DNA of 64,000 nt from Neostapfia colusana. Its lineage: Eukaryota; Streptophyta; Magnoliopsida; Poales; Poaceae. The translations under genes and the position numbers were made by a program. Position 1 is the stretch's first letter, and each line of letters opens with the position of its first letter. Location of the stretch: the NCBI GenBank assembly GCA_030760725.1, contig JASWHV010000008.1, positions 53,915,671-53,979,670 on the forward strand, given 5' to 3'. The notes below the pieces were generated by a model. The model was not told the DNA's origin, ran no database searches, and saw nothing but the letters and a program-made list of their open reading frames with translations. Shown here in pieces: positions 1 to 10,374 of the stretch.

Positions 1-2
1 GG

Positions 3-1088
3 GTGCTGTTTGCCTCTCATCAATTGCAGGGACCTGCTGCTGATTGGTGGACCGCCTATGTGGCCGCCCATCATGACCCTGAGAACATCACTTGGGAAGA
101 GTTCAAGCGTAGCTTCCGCAACCACTACATCCCAAGAGGTGAACTCAAAAACAAGAGGAAAGAGTTTCTGGGACTGCAGCAGGGAAACATGACGGTGAGT
201 GAATACCTCACTAAATTTACTCAACTATCCCGTTATGCTCCACGAGACATAGAGACTGATGAGCAGAAACAAGATTGTTTCGTGGAAAGACTTACCGCAG
301 CGATGCAGTGTGCAATGTCCTCCAATGAGTATGAAAGCTTTCAAAAGATGGTGGACAGAGCGTTTGTGGTGGAAAGGAAGCTAAAGGCCCTGGAAAATGA
401 GAATAAGAGGAAGGCCAGGTGGTCACATCAGGCCTCAGGGAGCAACACCCGCCCACGTATGATGCAGCAACCTACGGGGCAGACAAGCCGCGCTGCGGTA
501 CCCTATTCAGCACCAAGAGGGTACAACCCAAACTACAGGCCGCCCGCAGCACCTGCACAGCCGCCACGTCAGTTTGTGCAGCAGCCTCGCCCCGCATATC
601 CACCTCGACCAGCAGTGCAAGGACCCCCAAACCAACCCCAAGACAACAAAGGCCAGGCATCTAAGGTTGGGGTGCAATGTTTCAACTGTGGTGAAGTGGG
701 GCACTACGCCCATAAGTGCCCAAAGAAGAAGCCCGCGCAGCCACAACAGCAGAATGTAATGAGAGGACGGGTGAACCACGTCACTATGGAGGAAGCACAA
801 GAGGCACCCGACGTGGTAGTTGGTAAGTTTCCTGCCAATTTACACCTTGCAACTCTGCTGTTCGATTCTGGTGCTACCCACTCGTTCATTGCTCAAGGGT
901 TTGTTAAGAAGTATGACCTAGCAACCACACAAATGAACCATATGCTAGCCGTAAACTCTCCAGGTGGAGAAATAAGGACAAGACAAGTGTGTCCCAAAGT
1001 GAGCCTAGACATTAATGGGGTAGTATTTACTGCTAACCTCATAGTGATAGATTCACGAGGGATAGATATTATTTTGGGTATGGATTAG
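3..1088 (+). pseudogene. Element A gag and protease (partial, ends at in-frame TAG)
   Basis: This is the gag capsid region followed by a CCHC zinc knuckle (CFNCGEVGHYAHKC, near 680-720) and a retropepsin with the active-site motif [10 protein letters not shown] near 860. Gag packages the element RNA; the protease cuts the polyprotein. The reading is already open at the window edge, so the true start is upstream. It stops at TAG 1086-1088, exactly where family members carry the Trp of the conserved GMDWL motif closing the protease domain. The pol reading continues in the same frame straight after. A TGG-to-TAG transition is the simple reading; suppressible readthrough is a weaker alternative. 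Confidence 0.9.
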
Positions 1089-4000
1089 TTGACCAAACAT
1101 AAAGAAATCATCCATTGTTCGACCAGAACGGTGGAATTAACTCACCCCAGTGGTACCAGAGTAAAGTTTATAACAATACACGAGCCTAGGAGGGACATTA
1201 AATTAAATCAAGCGGAGGTGAAAGTTGAGGAAATCAGGACTATCAGGGAATATCCAGATGTTTTTCCGGAGGAATTGCCAGGTATGCCTCTCGACCGTGA
1301 CGTGGAATTCGCAATTGAGCTAGTACCGGGAACAGCCCCGATATACAAGAGACCTTATCGAATGGACTCCAAGCAGCTAGAAGAGCTCAAGGATCATTTG
1401 AGAGAATTGACGGAGAAGGGGTATATTCGCCCTAGTTCCTCACCATGGGGAGCTCCGGTGATATTTGTGCCCAAGAAAGACGGAACCCAAAGGTTATGCG
1501 TGGATTACCGTGCCTTGAATGAGGTAACCATCAAGAACAAATACCCATTGCCCCGCATTGAAGACTTGTTCGATCAGTTGAGGGGAGCTTGTGTGTTCTC
1601 GAAAATTGATCTCAGGTCGGGGTACCACCAACTCAAGATAAGGCAATCTGATATTCCCAAGACAGCTTTCGTATCTCGGTACGGACTGTATGAATACACT
1701 GTCATGCCTTTCGGGCTAACCAATGCCCCGGCATATTTCATGTATCTCATGAACAAGGTATTCATGGAATATCTGGATAAATTTGTGGTGGTTTTCATAG
1801 ATGATATTCTCGTCTTCTCCAAAGATGAAGAAGAACATGAGAAACATCTAAGGTTGGTGTTGCAGAGGCTGAGAGGACACCAACTATATGCCAAGTTGAG
1901 CAAGTGTGAGTTTTGGCTGAAGAGAGTTCCCCTTTTAGGACATATAATCTCGGAGGGAGGAATCTCCGTAGATCCCGCCAAAATCGAAGATATCCAGAAG
2001 TGGAAAACCCCTGAAAATGTCGGGGAAGTTCGAAGCTTTTTGGGATTGGCTGGATACTATCGACGGTTTATTGAGGGATTCTCCAAGATTTCGAGACCTC
2101 TCACCAAACTGTTGGAAAAGGGAATCACATTCACCTGGACGCCACAGTGCGACACGAGCTTTCAGGAGCTAAAGAAAAGATTGACAACAGCCCCAGTATC
2201 GGTTATGTCAGATATGCAGAAGAATTTCACAGTGTACTGCGATGCCTCTGGAAATGGGTTGGGATGTGTTCTCATGCAAGAAGGACATGTCGTGGCTTAT
2301 GCATCCCGGCAGCTTCGGAAGCACGAGAAGAACTATCCTACACATGACCTAGAACTAGCTGCAGTGGTACACGCGTTGAAACTTTGGCGGCACTATTTGA
2401 TGGGGAAAAGGACAGAGATATATACGGATCATAAGAGTTTGAAGTACATATTCACACAGCCAGATCTCAACCTCAGACAAAGGAGATGGTTAGAGCTAAT
2501 CAATGACTTTGATGTGGGCATCAACTATCATCCCGGGAAAGCAAACGTCGTGGCCGATGCTTTGAGTCGGAAAGTGCAGGTCAATAAGTTGAGTTTGAAG
2601 GACATGCCTGCAGAATTGAAGGACGAGGTTATAAGACTCAATCTATGTCTAGTAAATAGTGGTGAAGCCATCGCCATGGAAGTGGACTCCACACTCGAGC
2701 GAGACATACGCGAGGGCCAAAAGAATGATGAGAAGATACAAGAGATCAGACAGCTTATCAAGGAAAATAAAGCTCCTGGTTTTAGAGAGGATGAACAAGG
2801 AACGGTGTGGCCCGGGAAAAGGATCTGTGTGCCAGAAGTAAAAGAGATCCGTGAATTAATTTTGAAGGAGGCTCACGATTCCGACTATTCCATTCATCCT
2901 GTGAGTACGAAGATGTACCAGGACCTCAAAAGCAGATATTGGTGGTATGGCATGAAGCGAGATGTCGCGGAACATGTTGCCCTATGTGACACATGTCAGT
3001 TGGTGAAAGCTGAACATCAACGACCCGCGGGATTATTGCAACCACTCAAAGTGCCTGAGTGGAAGTGGGAAGAAATCAGCATGGATTTTGTCGTGGGATT
3101 GCCAAGGACCCAATCCGGGTATGATTCAATATGGGTCATTATTGATAGGCTAACCAAGGTAGCTCATTTCATCCCTGTGAAAGAAAGCTACAGTGGATCT
3201 AAATTGGCAGAATTGTACATGTCAAGGATTGTGTGTTACCATGGAGTGCCAAAGAAGATAGTGTCGGACCGAGGGACACAGTTCACCTCGAGGTTTTGGC
3301 AAAAGTTGCATGAAACCATGGGAACCCATCTGAACTTCAGCTCTGCCTATCATCCCCAAACTGACGGGCAGACGGAGAGAACCAATCAGATCCTTGAAGA
3401 TATGTTAAGGGCATGTGCACTCAAAAACAACAGGAGTTGGGACAAGAACTTACCGTATGCGGAGTTTTCCTATAACAACAGTTATCAAGCTAGTATGAAG
3501 ATGTCACCGTTTGAAGCTTTGTATGGAAGAAAGTGCAGAACTCCCCTATTTTGGAACCAAACAGGAGAAAGTAAAGTGTTTGGTCCAGAAGTGCTACAAG
3601 AAGCTGAGGCAAAGGTGAGGGAGATTCGCAACAACCTGAGGATAGCACAAACACGCCAAAAGAGCTATGCCGATGTACGAAGAAGAGAGCTCGTTTTCAA
3701 CGTGGGAGACTATGTTTATCTCAAGGTGTCCCCTATCAGAGGACTTCGTCGGTTCAAGGTGAAAGGGAAGTTGTCACCTCGATACATCGGACCCTTTCAA
3801 GTTTTGGAAAGAAAAGGCGAAGTGGCGTACCAACTAGAGTTACCGGTTCATCTATCAGATGTACACGATGTATTCCATGTGTCACAACTCAAGAAATGTC
3901 TGAGGACGCCTGAGGAGGTTTTACCCATGAATGAAGTGGATGTAGCTGAAGATTTGTCTTATGCCGAACAACCATACAAGATTTTGGAGACAATGGAACG

Positions 4001-4121
4001 CCTCACCAGAAATAAAAGAATCCGGATGTGCAAGGTGCAGTGGAAGCATCACTCAGAAGAGGAAGCCACCTGGGAACGGGAAGATGAGCTCAAGGCACAA
4101 TTTCCGGAATTGTTTTCTTAG
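1089..4121 (+). pseudogene. Element A pol: RT, RNase H, integrase, chromodomain-like tail
   Basis: One open stretch of 1010 codons in frame with the gag part, separated from it only by the TAG at 1086-1088. There is no initiator codon at its head (the first codon is TTG), so it is a continuation, not a separate gene. Reverse transcriptase covers residues 88-260 with active site FIDD at 236-239. RNase H covers 380-495 (CDAS at 384, TDHKS, ADALSR). Integrase has a zinc-binding HHCC (H596, H603, C633, C636) and catalytic D666, D727, E763. A GPF module and a chromodomain-like tail follow (about 960-1005). All catalytic motifs look intact, so this copy may be only one codon from full-length coding capacity. 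Confidence 0.92.
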
Positions 4122-4148
4122 AAACACCAATCTCGAGGACGAGATTTC

Positions 4149-4166
4149 TTTTAAGGGGGGTAGAGC
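4149..4166 (+). other. Element A polypurine tract
   Basis: A TTAAGGGGGG run followed by TAGAGC lies immediately before the TG of the 3' LTR. This is the usual position of the plus-strand primer in LTR retrotransposons. The same tract precedes the LTRs of D, E, F and G. Confidence 0.85.
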
Positions 4167-4570
4167 TGTAACACCCCAAATTTTGATTCAAAACTCTAAA
4201 CCATGTTCAGAGGGGAATTTAAAATTTTTTGGACGTGTTGCATGTTTTGCAAAAATTCAAATTCAAACTGGAATTCAAATTATACTCAAAACAGAAAAGA
4301 AATGGAAAAAGAAAAAGAGAAACGGGAAAAAAACCGGCCAGTGGGCCGAAACCCGCCAGCCGGCCCAATTTTCCCCGCGCCAGCCCGCCCCCGCGCGCCC
4401 GCGCTGTCTCTCACAGACAGGTGGGACCCACCTGTCATCCCTAACCCCGCGACCCCGGACTCTCCCGCGCGCGCGCGATCTTAACCGCCCGGAAACCGCG
4501 TCCCTCAGCCCGAATTCTGATCCCAGAAGACTCCAACTCGATCACAACCGACCCACCGCCCTTCCCCGGC

Positions 4571-4577
4571 TATAAAA
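4571..4577 (+). promoter_or_regulatory. TATA box of element A LTR
   Basis: TATAAAA sits about 400 bp into the LTR, just before the GC-rich leader. It is the best candidate for the element's core promoter. Confidence 0.65.
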
Positions 4578-6559
4578 ACCCCAGCCCCGATCGGTTTTTC
4601 CCACGCGATCGCCGATTTTTACTCCGGTAAGCACCGAGACTTCGCCGGTGAATTCTGGCCGATCTAAGCTTGGAAACTCTGATCTAACTCGCTGGTTTTG
4701 ATCCACCGCCTCCGGGGAGCTTTACAGGTGCAGAAAACTCGGAGAATTACGGTGTAAACACAGCGCCGACGAGCTTCGCCGTGGTTTTGCCTCGGACCTC
4801 GCCGCCGATCACTTTCCAGGACCCCCGAGCTCGAGAAAACCCCCGAGGTGAGATCCCTGACCTCCCCTCTACCGATCTATGCCATAAGATCACAGTTCTA
4901 GGCAGAATTCTCGCGGATCCGAAACTTTCCGGCGAGATCGCCGCTTCCCGCCGCCGTGCGCCGCCGGCAGCGCCGCCCGCGCTCGGTCAGAGCGACGTGG
5001 CCGTTTGTGCGCCGTTTATTTTAAATCGCACGGTAGACTTTAAAACCCCGCGTACCGGTTCGATGTTATAATCTCAGCCGTCAGTTTAAAATCGGACGGT
5101 CCACGTCAGCCCCGCATTATAAAGACTGGAATTCTTACGTGCTACCCCCTGGGGTTCTCTGGAATTGAAAGCTAGCCCCGGAAACTTCAGATCTAGCCCC
5201 TGGAACTCCAGAAAATCATGTAAATTCATTTAAAAATCAGTTTTAGCCCCTGGACTTAATAAAAATTAGGAAAACACCTCTGATAAGTGTAGCTAGACCC
5301 TTGGAAATTCTGAAAATAATATTATAGACCCTGTAATGGGGTGAATTCATTATTTTAGCCCTGTTTAGTATTTAATTTAGAAAATTGAATGTGTAACTAG
5401 TGTTTAAAAATTAAAAAGGGGGACAAACATAATTGTCAAAATTAATTAAAAACTTTCTCAGTACTTAGAAAACTTTGGAGTGAGATAAAAATATATTTTT
5501 GGGCTGAAATGAATCTGTTTCATCTATTATTCACATTTATTAGTATAGGGACACATTTTTAAGTAAAGAATAGTTATAGAAAAATAGGGAAAATAATTAT
5601 GAAATAGTCTACATCAGAAGCCAAGGTCAAAATATGTTATTAAATCATTTAGGACCAGAACCTATACTGTTTAGATGATGTGTATTACTAATTTCATAAT
5701 AAAATACACAATTATGCATAGGAATGTAAATCTGAAAATATAGCAACTAGTAAATGATAAATGGAGTTTCTAAAATACAAAGAATTCAGTTTAGGGTTGG
5801 TAGAAATTCTGAAGGCACATATGGAGAAGAAAAATACTTTTCATACATACTTGGTAGTAAAAAGGTGTAGTAGTTCAATATAAGGAATTTATTTAAAAAC
5901 TGAAACACACATGTATATATATATATAGTAAGTAAGTATAAATATGGACACCAAAGTAGGAATCATATACATATAAATAAAAGTGTATGCAAGCCACAGA
6001 TCAACACACACACAGAGTAACCACAACACATATAATGGTGAATGAATTTCATAAATATGAATGTGTGGTTTGTATGAAGTGTAAGTGTGAACTATGTCTT
6101 ATGGATTGTTGTTTTTCTTTTGCTATGTGTGATGGTGTGATGTAGAACCTGCTCAAGAGCAAGTTATTCCTTTCCAAGACCAGGACTACCAATTTCAAGA
6201 GCAGCAAGAAGGAGGCAAGTGTCCTTGACCACTTTGATCCTATGCTAGGATGTGTAGATAGAATTATTTGCATTGTCAATTGAAATATGAAACCCATGCT
6301 AGGAAAGTTTCCCTAGAATTGCTTTACCTTGTTTCCTTGTAGCTTGGGTTGGGATTCATTTTGTCATGTCATTTATTTACATGCATATGCTTAGCCATGC
6401 TTAGAATGGGATATTTGGGACATGAGGTCATCAGTTTATTATACCATACTCTTGAATGAGCTATTGGGAGTTATGTAGAGGTAGGGATCAAGGCAAGTTG
6501 GATGTTTTGGTTGTGTTCTAGGTGCACGAGACTTGGGTTTGTGTTTAGTACTTGCCTGG

Positions 6560-7030
6560 ATCCTAAGGACCGGTTCATGGAGCATGTAACCCGGCTTTAC
6601 AGTGCCAACCACATGCTGAGATGGGGCAGCTTGGCCAATTAATTAGGTGTATCCCCGGCGTAGTATGGGTGTGTTGGATGGGGCGGGGAGTAGGTGTCAG
6701 CTGGACTACCATATGAACCGCAAGGCTCAAGAGGGGGCCACTGCAGTGGGGTTGGAGCCTCTTGTATGCTGTTAGGGGTGAAACCTCAGTGGGCCCACGC
6801 TCGTCGGGAATCCCTTTGTAAAGGCTTCGTAGTGATCTCCTGGCTGCACACCTGGGAAGTGTGAATGTGGATCGTAGCCACTGGCATAATGGAGGTTCTT
6901 TTAGTCCACCCGGCAACGGGGGATGAAATCACTACATGTGGGTACAGTGGTACAAACTCTGCAGAGTCAAAACTGTCTTGACAGCCGTGCTCACGGTCAA
7001 GAGCGGCCTGGACTTATTCATGATTAGAGG
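6560..7030 (+). other. Conserved LTR-internal block shared with D/G-family LTRs
   Basis: An ordered series of short near-identical words runs from AAGGACCGGTTCATG to CATGATTAGAGG. Between them are CAGTGCCA, GAAACCTCAGTG, CCTTTGTAAAGGCT, ATAATGGAGGTTCT and CTCTGCAGAGT. The same series occurs at 53351-53796, 61694-62139 and, on the minus strand, 38799-39232. Flanking LTR sequence is much more diverged. No coding potential is recognised. The function is unknown; a transcribed RNA element is possible. Confidence 0.6.
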
Positions 7031-7258
7031 AGTGATGGTTTTGGAAATTGTGGAAGTTAAGCGGGGAGCTTAACATTGGAAATGATGTTATGGTTATTGG
7101 ATTATGATAATGGGTTGGGAGATTGGGACCATTTCACCTGTGTAGTAATGTAGGTGCTTAATAAGCTAAGGTGATAGGTATTAATTGCGTAGTGCTTTAA
7201 CCATGAGTTCAACCTCTCCTTGTTCTAGCCATGCATGATATAATTTTCCCACACTTGC

Positions 7259-7277
7259 TGAGTACCATTGGTACTCA
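7259..7277 (+). promoter_or_regulatory. Conserved LTR hairpin (element A)
   Basis: TGAGTAC, loop CATTG, GTACTCA: a perfect 7-bp stem, 342 bp before the LTR 3' end. It is the counterpart of hairpins in the LTRs of B, D, E, F and G. Confidence 0.6.
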
Positions 7278-7516
7278 ACCTTGCATATTTGTTGGTTTAT
7301 ATTGCTGCTCAGGTCAAGATAATGAGGTGGTGTATAATGACCAAGATTTTGGACCCGAGGAAGGATTTTAGGTTCATGAAGACCCCCGGGCAACGTCTGT
7401 GATGGAGCCCTAAAAGAATAATATTCCGCTGCTAGTTTATTTACTTGTGATGAAGCATTAGTGTCCATTGAGACATTTGCAATGTAAGACTTATTTATAT
7501 TCGACACCTGGCTTGT

Positions 7517-7522
7517 AATAAA
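7517..7522 (+). terminator. Poly(A)-like signal of element A LTR
   Basis: AATAAA about 97 bp before the LTR end. Equivalent signals are found near the ends of the B, D and G LTRs, so transcript 3' ends probably fall here. Confidence 0.45.
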
Positions 7523-8098
7523 TGATGCTTCACTATTTGTCATCACATGTATGAGAAAATGATCCTGGCATACATGTGATATTCACTTGGTTGTTTCTTC
7601 GGAAAAACTAGGTGTGACAAATTTCGAGCTCGATCGAGGGCGGTCATGGCGGGCACGGTCGGTCACACGGTGCCGACCGACTTGCCGCCATCCATGAACC
7701 CTTTTGACACGTTGTCGAGCTTCCTAGAGGTACACTGATGCTGTAGGGCCGTTTGTTCGAGGTGTTGGCGGGTTTAGAAACCACGGTCGACGGTGTCGAA
7801 CCTCAACCGAGGCCGTGGCACGTCGCCGAGCTATTTCCGGTCACCCCCAGCCCGACCTGTCACCACCGACGTGTTCCTCGACGTCGACAACCCCCTGGCG
7901 GCGATTTTCAGACCATGGGAGGTCCGGCAGCGGCGAGCCCCGAGTCTGCTCCGACGAGGTCGGCGGCGCGGGTGCGAGAGAACGGCGGAAGGAAGACGAA
8001 GCCGGCTGGCCCACGTGTCAGCGGCTGAAGAATTTAAATCGGGATCGGGTGTGGCCGGGGATCGTCTGTGCTGGGGCGCAAATACCCTGTGGGCTACG

Positions 8099-8181
8099 GT
8101 GTGCCGGACACCTCCGCGCTCGACACGTGTGGTATCTCCGGTGTGCCGGACACCTCCGCGCTCGCCACGTGTCCCCGCGGG
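8099..8181 (+). repeat. Tandem pair of about 42 bp, each with a CACGTG G-box
   Basis: Two copies of a TGTGCCGGACACCTCCGCGC-type unit lie head to tail. CACGTG falls at 8124-8129 and 8166-8171. It lies in the promoter-proximal GC-rich part of fragment B. Confidence 0.8.
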
Positions 8182-9974
8182 CCCCGAGAGTTTAAAGTTT
8201 CCCCCGATTTTCAGGATTTTTCCAAACTTCAAATCCTCATAACTTTGGCTAGAAAGCTCCAAATCGAGTGAACCAAATTTTGTTGGATTTAGCTCTCTGA
8301 GCCCTTTCCAGCAATACCAAATTCAGCTCATGAAAGTGAATAGTTTTCCAGAATTAAATCCCTAAATTTAAACTGTCGGGAATTTTATCTGGAGAACTAC
8401 TTTATGAAAAATTCTGAAATTTGGCTGAAAGGTTCATTGGAAAATCCCTGAATACCAGTAAAATTTTCAGGCTCATCCAAGTTCATTTAGTTACCCTAAT
8501 CGGGTGATTAAGAGAACTGCCCTGAGAAAATAGAAAAATGTACAGAAACATTTTTCAGATTTTCTCAAATCTTAATTTGGGCATAACTTTCTGTAGAATT
8601 CTTCAAATGACATAAAACCAACTCCATTAGAACCATCTTAAAGTATAGTTTCCAGAAAGTAATGGTTGGAGCCATGAAAACCCCTGGAATTATTCAGAGG
8701 CTCAAATATTGACCAAATGGGCTTTTATTTGTACAAAGTTCAAATGAACTTTGTTTCAAATAAAACTTGGTCAAGACTTTGGTTAGGACCCTACCAAGCC
8801 ACAATAAAAATTTCAGAACCAAAGGTAAGGGCTAGCTAGAGTTATTAGCAATTGTGTATTCAAGTTCACACATTGCATTTAAATTAACATGTAGTATTTC
8901 ATACACGTGTAGTCACTGAAGAAGAGACTCCGGAAGTGCTGGACTTCCTCCTTCCGGAAGAAGAGCTAACTACTGACCAGCAGCAACAAGGCAAGCCCCG
9001 GTTTGCATTAACCTTTTTACAAGTTTTACTTTGTTTACATGTGTCATATGAAGTATGATTGTGCATTAGGTATAGGATGGATGGAACCCCAATTGCATAA
9101 CCAGAACTTTTCCCTAAGAGTGAGGGTAGTGTCTAAGACCTCGAGTAGACAGGCTACGCTTAATGATTCATAGGACTTCGGTACAAGTCGAGTAGTTGGA
9201 ATCTACTCGCGAGATAGGCTTGGGACACACGTGTTCGGTTGAGTGATGTGAGATCACTTTAGTAATGAAAATGAGACTAGGCAGGGGCTAGGGCGCAGCA
9301 AGGGGAAGTCTTGTGTGCGCGGCCCTGCCCGTGTCAATTGAGGACCGATCCGTGTGTGGCCCTGCTGAACATGTATTGAACGTACCGAAGGCATATCGGA
9401 TATATGGGCCCCGATAAACCGATGTAGCCTAAACCTCCGGGCGTCGAGGCATAACGCACCGATTTATAGGTGTAGGCTGAGGGCAGCAAGGTGGAAATCA
9501 GCCAACGGGCATAGAGAGATGCTCCGTGTGGGGAACCTCCTGCTCGTTTCGGTGCGACCGGTTCGACGTTTGGGCTGTTGGGTGAAAGGTTGTCCCGTAC
9601 GACATCGAGTGAGCGTGCTGTGCAGCTCCACGGGTGGGCGTACGTGACGTGCTCTTTGGGTTTCCCTGCAGGTGTATATCGAGTCGATTCGCCGTCCCTC
9701 ACGGTGACAAGTACCGCTTGTTCACTGCGTCGTAACGTAGACTAATGAATGAAATGTTATGATTCAATATTGCTGTTATGATATAATTGTATTGCTACTT
9801 GTGTGCCACCAAATAATGCTCACTAAATCTCAGCTTCATAAACCGTTAACTTGTGTCTAAAAGATGAACTAAGGATGAACTTGTAGTCGTGTCAATTTGC
9901 TGCAACATTGCTATCCTATGTCATGGTACACCTCATGTAAAGTTTTATGCTTAGGTGAGTCGGTTAAGCCTTGT

Positions 9975-9990
9975 TGAGCCATCGTGCTCA
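9975..9990 (+). promoter_or_regulatory. Conserved LTR hairpin (fragment B)
   Basis: TGAGC, loop CATCGT, GCTCA, 384 bp before the LTR end. The stem sequence differs from A and G but pairing is complete. Confidence 0.55.
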
Positions 9991-10212
9991 CGGTTGCTGT
10001 TTAAGTGTTTTTCAGGTGAGGAGCCACCCACGGACTCGGAGTACGAGTCCACCGGCGAGGGTTACCCTCCGTCGGGGACCACAGCTGAGTGGGAGCCGTA
10101 CACGCCGCGCTGAGCTGAGGAGTGCAGCTAGTGTGGGTTGCCCTAGGGCTGGGCAACCGACTTTTGCTAGGTAGGCGGGCGTGAGTTGTAGAATAGTAGA
10201 CTTCTGCTGTGT

Positions 10213-10218
10213 AATAAA
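10213..10218 (+). terminator. Poly(A)-like signal of fragment B
   Basis: AATAAA in the last 160 bp of the LTR, just after a CTTCTGCTG word that is common to this LTR group. Confidence 0.35.
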
Positions 10219-10374
10219 GAATAATAGTTTGTAACTGAGTATTGTACCTTTTTGTACAGTTCAGTTTGTTTTTCCCATGTAATATAATATGTCCTTATGA
10301 CGTGTGCTGTCGGGTGTCGCATCGCGCGGCACCACCCTCTGCGATCCTGGATGAGCGGATTCCGGTCCGCCACA

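Larger units (their letters stand above)
1..7619 (+). mobile_element. Element A: Ty3/gypsy chromovirus (Tekay-like), 3' portion
   Basis: The order gag zinc knuckle, protease, reverse transcriptase, RNase H, integrase, C-terminal chromodomain-like segment, polypurine tract, long 3' LTR is that of a Ty3/gypsy chromovirus. The long LTR and the chromodomain point to the Tekay/Del lineage. The 5' LTR, primer site and gag N-terminus lie before the window, so the target duplication cannot be tested. The right edge at 7619 abuts LTR fragment B without spacer, which suggests that A inserted into B. Confidence 0.9.
4167..7619 (+). repeat. Element A 3' LTR (3453 bp)
   Basis: It begins TGTAACACCCC directly after the polypurine tract and ends GTGTGACA. 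It contains a TATA box about 400 bp in, a GC-rich stretch (about 4330-5110), a long AT-rich middle, the block shared with D/G LTRs (6560-7030), a hairpin (7259-7277) and AATAAA (7517-7522). No protein-coding region was recognised; the short open frames inside have no family resemblance. Small AT and AC microsatellites occur near 5912-5930 and 6005-6015. Confidence 0.9.
7620..10374 (+). repeat. Fragment B: 5'-truncated chromovirus LTR
   Basis: Its 3' part resembles the plus-sense reading of the element E LTR. Shared segments include the words around 8235-8275 (cataactttggct, gttggatt), the GAGGACCGATCCGTG region near 9340, the hairpin at 9975-9990 and the terminal GTCGGGTG...GCGCGGCACCACCC segment. 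It ends GTCCGCCACA at 10374, next to reverse transcriptase codons of element C. The LTR start is absent; about 1.2 kb is missing by comparison with the 4022-bp E LTR. Element A abuts the broken edge, so the rest may lie beyond the window. No gene is recognised here. Confidence 0.75.

Noticed and set aside
1086..1088. Programmed stop-codon readthrough as the main explanation of the TAG in element A
   Set aside because: It falls on an invariant Trp codon within the protease motif and lacks the CARYYA context. A mutation is simpler, though kept as an open question in the findings.
3961..4575. 204-codon open frame overlapping the end of element A pol
   Set aside because: Out of frame with pol, and runs over the polypurine tract into the LTR; no family resemblance.
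7753..8271. Overlapping GC-rich open frames in fragment B
   Set aside because: All frames are open because of composition, with no recognisable domain. The position matches the GC-rich leader of related LTRs.
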